DNA of 5,417 bases from the NCBI GenBank assembly GCA_030587505.1, contig JAUQYY010000035.1, positions 1 through 5,417 of the forward strand, written 5' to 3'. Origin of the DNA: Candidatus Sigynarchaeota archaeon (GTDB lineage: Archaea; Asgardarchaeota; Jordarchaeia; Jordarchaeales; Jordarchaeaceae). The notes below the pieces were generated by a model. The model ran no database searches and had not been told where the DNA came from. It saw only the letters and a list, made by a program, of their open reading frames with translations. The position numbers were made by a program, and so were the translations under genes. The number at the start of each line of letters is the position of its first letter. Positions within the stretch are counted from its first letter, which is position 1. Of this stretch, positions 1 through 3,300 are shown piece after piece.

Positions 1-60
1 GCGATCCTTCACGCACACACGGCAAAACTTTTTATGCACGTCAACACCTACATACTTCAC
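1..60 (-). CDS. IS110-family transposase, N-terminal fragment (runs off the left edge)
   Basis: Only the first 20 codons are inside the window. Read on the minus strand from a GTG at 60-58 they give MKYVGVDVHKKFCRVCVKD plus one residue, with no stop. The pattern YVGVDVHKK followed by a short beta-strand is the usual start of the DEDD (RuvC-like) domain of IS110 transposases, and the Asp of GVD (residue 7) would be the first catalytic acidic residue. The GTG start is chosen because AGGAGGTGA, a near-perfect Shine-Dalgarno, lies 7 nt upstream at 76-68. The frame is open further upstream but has no better start. IS110 enzymes act with a bridge RNA to recombine the circular element into a target without terminal inverted repeats. 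The family call rests on a short stretch, but the structured noncoding DNA directly upstream fits IS110-group organisation. A different RNase H-fold protein remains possible. Confidence 0.72.
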   Translation of the reverse strand, partial: MKYVGVDVHKKFCRVCVKDR

Positions 61-76
61 GGAGGATTCACCTCCT
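61..76 (-). promoter_or_regulatory. Transposase Shine-Dalgarno inside a potential hairpin
   Basis: The minus strand reads AGGAGGTGAATCCTCC directly before the GTG start. AGGAGGTGA is an almost complete match to the 16S rRNA anti-SD complement at good spacing. GGAGG (75-71) can also pair with CCTCC (65-61) over a 5-nt loop, which would hide the ribosome site next to the start codon. This suggests low or conditional translation of the transposase; that role is inference. Confidence 0.55.
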
Positions 77-205
77 GTGCGTCGGCTCCCGGCGGCAATC
101 ATCCATCCGCCCTCGTGGGGGGCATGTGGATAGCCGCTCAACCCCGGCCCAGTCAAAAAACCGACCTCATACGGGTCATGGTTTGGGCGGGCCAGCCGAT
201 GCACA
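76..205 (-). ncRNA. Candidate IS110 bridge RNA (seek RNA) region
   Basis: This segment lies between the inferred element end and the transposase start, where IS110-group elements encode the bridge RNA that pairs with target and donor DNA. Folded by eye on the minus strand, TGTGCATCGGCT (205-194) pairs with AGCCGACGCACA (87-76) over 11 of 12 positions and closes a multibranch domain. Hairpin one is GGCCC (193-189) with GGGCC (150-146), enclosing large internal-loop strands and an inner GACC/GGTC stem with a 7-nt loop (177-163). Hairpin two has GCGGC/GCCGC (137-133/96-92), then ATCCA/TGGAT (131-127/105-101), a 3x3 internal loop, and GCCC/GGGC (123-120/112-109) with a 7-nt loop. Two hairpins with internal loops resemble target-binding and donor-binding loops. 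The ends, strand and guide assignments are inference. The single A-C mismatch in the closing stem would be a G-U pair in a plus-strand RNA, so the strand is not proven. Confidence 0.42.
155..177 (-). terminator. Possible terminator: short stem-loop plus T6
   Basis: The minus strand has GACC-CGTATGA-GGTC (177-163), then GG and six T (160-155). The stem can be extended by AAACC (184-180) with GGTTT (162-158) around an AT bulge. It begins at the stop codon of the membrane-protein gene, so it could end that transcript; archaeal RNA polymerase stops at oligo-U. It also lies inside the candidate bridge-RNA domain, where a strong stop would be counterproductive, so the two readings compete. Confidence 0.33.
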
Positions 206-736
206 CCCTCCACCTACGCCGCCATCACAAAAGAAGTTTTTCATATCGTCAAAAAAGTGAAACACTAAGTGGAATACGCTGAGATACATCCAAGTAATCC
301 CAATTGTAAAAACACGGTTTAGCCCCTTGCTGATTCCTTTTGGAAGAGTTTTCCCGTCCGGTTTGTAACGATACTTTAATACAACAAATATGAACGCTGA
401 GATAATCAGTAAGGTAAGCGTTATGCAGAAACCTATTTGCAGCCCAATGTTGCTGTGTATCAAGAAGTTTACCGGCGGGTTTCCATACACTAGGTTAGAG
501 ACATGAAACAATAATGTTGCTACTGTCAAAAACATTATCAAAAAAAGAAAGTTCACCCGCAAACTAACCACAAAATAACTTACCATTTCTCTCTTATCTT
601 CTTCAGTTAGGGCAATCCGCTGCTCGTTAAGCTTTCTAAGCCTCTCGGCCTCCCATGCCTGTTTAATGATTCGAGTAAACCCACTCACGTACTCTTCCTC
701 CTTCTTCTCCGAAGAGTTTTCCTTATTTAACACCAT
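176..736 (-). CDS. Hypothetical three-TM membrane protein, 3' end probably altered by IS insertion
   Basis: The reading frame encodes 186 residues of unrecognised family. Residues 1-55 are hydrophilic and charged (NSSEKKEEEY, AWEAERLRKLNEQR), probably cytosolic and partly helical. Hydrophobic segments at about 61-79, 97-119 and 141-162 look like transmembrane helices; a Lys/Arg-rich loop (KYRYKPDGK) follows the second. The last 15 residues (GGVGGGCASAGPPKP) are unlike the rest and are encoded by the GC-rich IS sequence, so the native C-terminus was probably replaced when the element inserted near codons 166-172. The ATG start is well supported: GGAG lies 5 nt upstream at 745-742 and a TATA-like box lies near 781-775. 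The gene is AT-rich compared with the selenium genes. Orientation is opposite to the HEPN/MNT pair, with which it shares an upstream region. No function can be assigned. Confidence 0.68.
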   Translation of the reverse strand: MVLNKENSSEKKEEEYVSGFTRIIKQAWEAERLRKLNEQRIALTEEDKREMVSYFVVSLRVNFLFLIMFLTVATLLFHVSNLVYGNPPVNFLIHSNIGLQIGFCITLTLLIISAFIFVVLKYRYKPDGKTLPKGISKGLNRVFTIGITWMYLSVFHLVFHFFDDMKNFFCDGGVGGGCASAGPPKP

Positions 737-787
737 ACTTACTCCTCTCTCACCAATTCTAGGAACCGATATGCAATATAATTCTCA
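737..787 (-). promoter_or_regulatory. Promoter and RBS of the membrane-protein gene
   Basis: On the minus strand TGAGAATTATATTG (787-774) gives a purine-rich BRE-like stretch and a TATA-like box (TTATATT, 781-775). Transcription would begin near 752, leaving a leader of about 16 nt that holds GAGAGGAG followed by TAAGT and the ATG at 736. Spacing suits an archaeal promoter with a short SD-containing leader. This is assigned by eye only. Confidence 0.45.
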
Positions 788-803
788 AATGAAACATATA
801 AGA
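788..803 (+). promoter_or_regulatory. Candidate divergent promoter (BRE/TATA)
   Basis: The plus strand reads AATGAAAC (788-795) followed by ATATAAGA (796-803), resembling an archaeal BRE plus TATA box. Expected initiation near 822-826 falls at the small ORF that starts at 820. A very similar AATGAAAC-TATA arrangement precedes the AbiEi-like gene on the other strand (3247-3230). It overlaps the upstream side of the membrane-protein promoter, so the two may be co-regulated. Confidence 0.38.
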
Positions 804-819
804 AAATTTCTAAGGTCTT

Positions 820-990
820 ATGAATCTACACAATCTTGTCAGCAAAGCAGATTTTGGTGGTGAAAAATTTAAATTCACTTCTGAAAGGACGAATAAAAAT
901 TCTGGGATCTCGTCTTCGTCGCAGAAACTTCGTGATATAGTATTATGGAAACGGTTATATTTGTTTTTTCGTAATATAAATTTAAGGTGA
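820..990 (+). CDS. Possible small protein upstream of and overlapping the HEPN gene
   Basis: An ATG at 820 opens 56 codons ending at TGA 988-990. The protein is Lys/Ser/Asn-rich and begins MNLHNLVSKADFGGEKF; its C-terminal half includes SSSSQKLRDIVLWKRLYLFF. No family is recognised. Two points favour it: a BRE/TATA-like element sits 20-30 nt upstream, and its stop overlaps the proposed GTG start of the HEPN gene as GTGA, a common arrangement for coupled genes. Against it: only a weak SD (AAGGT, 3-nt spacing), AT-rich composition, and a second promoter-like element for the HEPN gene inside it. It may be a chance ORF. Confidence 0.25.
   Translation: MNLHNLVSKADFGGEKFKFTSERTNKNSGISSSSQKLRDIVLWKRLYLFFRNINLR
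948..990 (+). promoter_or_regulatory. Promoter and start region of the HEPN/MNT pair
   Basis: GGAAACGG (947-954) followed by TTATATTT (955-962) looks like a BRE and TATA box. Initiation about 25 nt downstream would fall near 984-987, making the GTG at 987 leaderless. The same bases contain GGTGA (986-990), a good archaeal SD with a 5-nt gap to a TTG at 996. Either start is possible; the choice changes the protein by three residues. Confidence 0.45.
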
Positions 991-1361
991 ATCGCTTGAC
1001 GGACAGGGAGAGGCATCTTGAGAAGTACAGAATGTTCAAGAGAGACGCGGAGAACCCGTCTGTGAGCCCTCCGACCAGGGTTGAAGCCTACTTCTCTGCA
1101 GCCTTCCACCTGATAGAAGCGTGTGTAGCGGGGAAGGGGCTACACGTAGACAAGCACCAGCGGGTTAGAGCTGTCCTCGAGGCTCACGCAGATGTTTTCG
1201 GAGGGAACACCGATAGGGTGTGGAGGGCGTTCCAGAGGATAGAGAACCAGATTCGCCCGGGCCAGCTCTATGAAGGAAAGATAAACGGGGAGGCTGTTGA
1301 AGACACTGAGAAAAATTTTAGGGAGATTGAGGAGATATGTCTGAAACTTCTGAGAGGTTGA
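987..1361 (+). CDS. HEPN-domain protein, partner of an MNT nucleotidyltransferase
   Basis: The 124-residue helical protein has a size and pattern typical of HEPN proteins encoded beside MNT nucleotidyltransferases. Residues 31-60 (VEAYFSAAFHLIEA, KGLHVDKHQRVR) match the first HEPN helices, where a Phe/His-rich helix and a Lys-His pair recur in the family. Near the end, R90-P-G-Q-L-Y95 sits where toxic HEPN RNases carry R-X4-6-H; here the His position is Tyr, as in Y-type variants. In the studied HepT/MntA type VII system, the HEPN protein is an RNase toxin silenced when the nucleotidyltransferase AMPylates a Tyr near this motif. Loss of the His makes RNase activity here uncertain. The start is GTG 987 (leaderless) or TTG 996 (with GGTGA). 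It overlaps the MNT gene by 25 nt, so co-translation is likely. A tandem TGA TGA ends the gene. Confidence 0.75.
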   Translation: MNRLTDRERHLEKYRMFKRDAENPSVSPPTRVEAYFSAAFHLIEACVAGKGLHVDKHQRVRAVLEAHADVFGGNTDRVWRAFQRIENQIRPGQLYEGKINGEAVEDTEKNFREIEEICLKLLRG

Positions 1362-1843
1362 TGACAGCTGCGTTTGATCTCGCCAGGCGGCTCTCGGGCG
1401 TTGAGGGAGTGGAGCTTGTTGTTCTGTTCGGCTCGGTGGCGAGGGGGGAAGCCGACAGGAGAAGCGATGTTGACGTAGCCATCATCCTGGACACTCGCGC
1501 TGGGGATGAGGCCAAAGAGAAGGTTTCGTCGATCGCGCTTGACGTGGAGAAAGAGTTCAACGTACCTGTGCAAACGGTCATCACCAACAGGAGGTTCGAG
1601 AAGGTTGACAGCTACTTCGTGAAAAAGCTCTTGGATGAGGGGATAATCCTATACGGGAGACCTCTGCTGCTTGAGGGCCCCATTGTTCTTGAGCCCTACA
1701 CGATTTTCAGCTACTCCCTCAGGGGGTTGAGTCAGGCTGACAAAATGAGGGTTAAACGCGTTCTCTACGGGTACGAAACCAAAAAAAAGGGAGGGAGAGA
1801 AGGTCTACGTCTCAACTTTCAAAGGAGTACTAGAAGAAGCTAG
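1337..1843 (+). CDS. MNT-type nucleotidyltransferase, MntA-like antitoxin (frameshifted at the 3' end)
   Basis: Residues 28-51 contain the nucleotidyltransferase signature GSVARGEADRRSDVD (32-46) after a beta-strand VVLF. D44 and D46 would bind metal. The ATG at 1337 has GAGGAG a few bases upstream and lies inside the HEPN gene. In HEPN/MNT pairs this protein adds AMP to the HEPN partner and neutralises it. After the catalytic domain, the region YTIFSYSLRGLSQADKMRVK (about 115-134) leads to a run of eight A at 1781-1788. Beyond it the listed frame gives a short basic nonsense-like tail (GGREGLRLNFQRSTRRS). Removing one A continues in a sensible frame to 1970, giving a 210-residue protein. The intact ancestor was therefore probably longer; this copy is mutated, rescued by slippage, or misread in sequencing. 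The catalytic core is complete either way. Confidence 0.8.
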   Translation: MSETSERLMTAAFDLARRLSGVEGVELVVLFGSVARGEADRRSDVDVAIILDTRAGDEAKEKVSSIALDVEKEFNVPVQTVITNRRFEKVDSYFVKKLLDEGIILYGRPLLLEGPIVLEPYTIFSYSLRGLSQADKMRVKRVLYGYETKKKGGREGLRLNFQRSTRRS

Positions 1844-1970
1844 AGGAAAGAAACTCGGCCCCGCGAGTCTTCTAGTACCGAGGAGGGAAGCAGGAAAACT
1901 TGAGGAGATACTCAGCGGACTGGGAGCCACCTACAAGACAATAAACGTATGGCTACCGGTGGAGAGTTAG
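1789..1970 (+). other. Detached C-terminal tail of the MNT gene, shifted frame
   Basis: In the frame reached by dropping one A from the A8 run, codons run without a stop to TAG 1968-1970. The peptide begins with EGEKVYVSTFKGVLEEARG, continues through LGPASLLVPRR and LEEILSGLGATYKTI, and ends NVWLPVES. It alternates predicted strands and helices with normal codon choice, unlike the overlapping in-frame tail. It has no start signal of its own, so it should be read as part of the upstream gene. From family memory, archaeal MNT proteins with a YGYxxKKK linker and a small C-terminal domain of this kind exist, but I could not search for them. Confidence 0.62.
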
Positions 1971-1972
1971 TT

Positions 1973-2005
1973 ATGAGACTCGAAGAGTTTTTGAGCCTAG
2001 TGTAA
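1973..2005 (+). pseudogene. Possible severed 5' end of a third gene
   Basis: Two bases after the restored MNT stop, ATG 1973 opens MRLEEFLSLV and then TAA at 2003-2005. GGTGGAG (1958-1964) lies 8 nt upstream, a good ribosome site. A properly spaced SD and start followed by only ten codons suggests that a downstream operon gene was cut when the oppositely oriented module (ending at 1997) was joined here. It could equally be a chance ORF. Confidence 0.22.
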
Positions 2006-2572
2006 TATTCGTATAAGGGCTCTTAGCCCTCTGCTCTCATTGGGATATCCTTTGTTTAGAAATTCCCAGTTTATTTTGTTGTGAAACCTCCTGAGCAGAA
2101 TCTCTATGTCTTCCCTATCTTGCGCCCTTCCGGATCTGTATTTCATCACCAGAAGGTGTTCTAATCTTGGTATTCTCACTTCGCTTTTTCCAATTTTTGA
2201 AAACACGCTCTGAGAGTAAATTTCAGAAACGGGTATGCCGTTAACATCGTGAAAAAATAAGTCTATCTTCACGCCACGCGGAGTATAATAAACATACTTT
2301 CTACGCTCATAAAACCTGTTCAGTTTCCCCTCCTCAACCAGCCTATCAACGGCTTCTTCCTCCACGATGGTAGCCAGGTCGATTTCTCTGGTAGTTCTGT
2401 GCATACCCTTCCAACCAAGATGAGCGAAAACAGCCACAGCTCCAATGAAGACCGCTCCACCCTCGAATATGAGATTCAGATACTCTGACTCACCCTTAAG
2501 GAACCTGACATTTAATCCCAACCTCCCAGCCCCCGACCAACGATTCCACCTATCTGATTTCAGTTTCTTCAC
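1997..2572 (-). CDS. AbiEii-like nucleotidyltransferase (putative type IV toxin component)
   Basis: The 191-residue protein has the arrangement of AbiEii/DUF1814-like nucleotidyltransferases: an N-terminal helix ending EGGAVFIGAVAVFAHLG (37-53), then RTTREIDLATI (59-69), VKIDLFF (101-107) and a late KYRSGRAQDREDIEIL stretch (144-159). R149, D152 and D155 match the R...(K/R)D..D motif of the family. In most members the second segment reads D-I-D; here the first position is Glu63, with D65 and D104 as the other metal ligands. AbiEii enzymes are thought to be GTP-dependent toxins repressed with AbiEi. The start is GTG at 2572, overlapping the upstream gene by 23 nt, so coupled translation is likely. 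The first 25 residues (DRWNRWSGAGRLG) look unlike the family, so the true start may be further in. It converges on the MNT gene. Confidence 0.68.
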   Translation of the reverse strand: MKKLKSDRWNRWSGAGRLGLNVRFLKGESEYLNLIFEGGAVFIGAVAVFAHLGWKGMHRTTREIDLATIVEEEAVDRLVEEGKLNRFYERRKYVYYTPRGVKIDLFFHDVNGIPVSEIYSQSVFSKIGKSEVRIPRLEHLLVMKYRSGRAQDREDIEILLRRFHNKINWEFLNKGYPNESRGLRALIRILH

Positions 2573-3200
2573 TCATAAGGCTTAGATCCTCGATGACCTT
2601 CTCAACAAGACCCACCGGAAAAACCGCTCTGACACTCAGCTCGTCAGGGTAGAGCAGCTCAATCGCTACGGCGTCAAGCCAGCTTCTGCCCCCCCGAGCG
2701 ACGCAATCAAGATAGGTTCTTTCAGTGGGGTTGCTGAAATCTCCCACTCTGGGTAACACGTAAACCAGTTCTCCACCCTTGGAGATCCGACTCAGGCCGA
2801 CTGCACGTAGTCTTCGGATTACATCCTCTACACTATCGGCGTAGACGTAAAGATTTCTGGGGGTCTGATATCCTGTGAGTTCCCAGGCTTTCCAATCCAG
2901 CGTAACAAAGAAATCCCTCAGAAGCTCAAAAGCCTTTCTGGGGCATCTGACGGGAACAGCTCCCCTGAGAGCTCTGAGAGAGGGAAGAATTGATTCAATG
3001 ACGTAGGCTGGCTGCCATAGGGCGTCAGCAAATGCAACCCAGCCTCTAGCTCTTCCCCAGACAAAACCGTACTCCTCAAGCACTTTTAGCGCTCTGCTGA
3101 GAGTCGCCTTGGAACCAGCAATTTTAACCAGACTTCGGGTTTCTACAACCATTCCCGGCTTGACTCTCTGAACCAACGATAACGCACTATAGATATCCAA
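2550..3200 (-). CDS. Winged-helix AbiEi-like regulator (putative type IV antitoxin)
   Basis: The protein has 216 residues. Positions 1-57 form a likely winged helix-turn-helix: TRSLVKIAGSKATLSRALKV (21-40) is the helix-turn-helix and EEYGFVWGRARGWVAF (42-57) the wing. The remainder, about 60-210, carries the mixed strands and helices expected of an AbiEi C-terminal domain, including NLYVYADSVEDVIRRL and TYLDCVARGGRSWLDAVAIEL. AbiEi proteins bind operator DNA, repress their own operon and counteract the co-encoded AbiEii nucleotidyltransferase. The assignment relies mainly on the winged helix combined with the overlapping nucleotidyltransferase gene. The start is TTG at 3200, supported by AAGGGTG (3213-3207) 6 nt upstream and a TATA box further up. 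An unrelated archaeal transcription factor paired with a nucleotidyltransferase is the main alternative. Confidence 0.6.
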   Translation of the reverse strand: MDIYSALSLVQRVKPGMVVETRSLVKIAGSKATLSRALKVLEEYGFVWGRARGWVAFADALWQPAYVIESILPSLRALRGAVPVRCPRKAFELLRDFFVTLDWKAWELTGYQTPRNLYVYADSVEDVIRRLRAVGLSRISKGGELVYVLPRVGDFSNPTERTYLDCVARGGRSWLDAVAIELLYPDELSVRAVFPVGLVEKVIEDLSLMSEETEIR

Positions 3201-3250
3201 TTAAAACACCCTTGAAATGTTGTTTTATTTTATATATAAGTTTCATTTTT
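3201..3250 (-). promoter_or_regulatory. Promoter and RBS of the AbiE-like module
   Basis: The minus strand reads AATGAAAC (3247-3240) and TTATATATAAA (3239-3229), a convincing BRE plus TATA box in an otherwise AT-rich gap. Expected initiation is near 3208, just before the TTG start at 3200. AAGGGTG (3213-3207) is well spaced as an SD, so the transcript is either very short-leadered or starts slightly earlier than predicted. If the regulator is autoregulatory, its operator should lie here. Confidence 0.55.
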
Positions 3251-3275
3251 GAAACTATTAAGCTTTGCGGATGAC

Positions 3276-3300
3276 AAAAAAGTGCCCCTCTCCCAAATTA
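3276..3300 (-). terminator. Oligo-T terminator after SepSecS
   Basis: Past the TAA stop (3300-3298) the minus strand reads GGGAGAGGGGCAC and then six T (3281-3276). No strong hairpin is visible. An oligo-T run following a G-rich stretch matches archaeal intrinsic termination. It would separate the SelB/SepSecS transcript from the AbiE-like promoter immediately downstream. Confidence 0.5.

Larger units (their letters stand above)
1..230 (-). mobile_element. IS110-family insertion sequence, left end only
   Basis: The element is read on the minus strand: left end near 224-247, about 165-185 nt of noncoding DNA, then the transposase start at 60. The right boundary is inferred. Base composition changes abruptly near 224, from the AT-rich membrane-protein gene to very GC-rich sequence, and the GC-rich part adds an implausible Gly/Pro tail to that protein. 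IS110 elements usually lack terminal inverted repeats and often lack target duplications, so the exact end cannot be set without the other end of the element. The long upstream noncoding segment is typical of the IS110 group; the IS1111 group carries it downstream of the transposase. Confidence 0.62.

Noticed and set aside
76..178. Selenocysteine insertion element (SECIS) after the UGA stop of the membrane-protein gene
   Set aside because: The organism decodes Sec and structured RNA follows the UGA, but a second UGA comes three codons later (172-170 region), no Sec-type context is present, and the structure is better explained by the IS110 upstream region.
61..230. tRNA or CRISPR repeat in the GC-rich left region
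   Set aside because: No cloverleaf with conserved T-loop bases is visible, and there are no regularly spaced direct repeats.
34..282. Plus-strand ORF of 82 codons at the left end
   Set aside because: It is antisense to the IS110 start, its structured upstream region and the membrane-protein 3' end; the composition is not protein-like and no ribosome site is seen.
810..1109. Minus-strand ORF over the HEPN 5' end
   Set aside because: It covers the HEPN start and its promoter on the opposite strand, and the Arg-rich translation does not resemble a protein.
1268..1587. Two minus-strand ORFs opposite the MNT gene
   Set aside because: Both are antisense to the nucleotidyltransferase catalytic motif; Ser/Thr-rich translations are typical of reverse frames.
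1781..1790. Programmed -1 ribosomal frameshift at A-AAA-AAG
   Set aside because: The heptamer is a known slippery site, but a -1 shift leads to a frame other than the one encoding the coherent tail; +1 or loss of one A is required.
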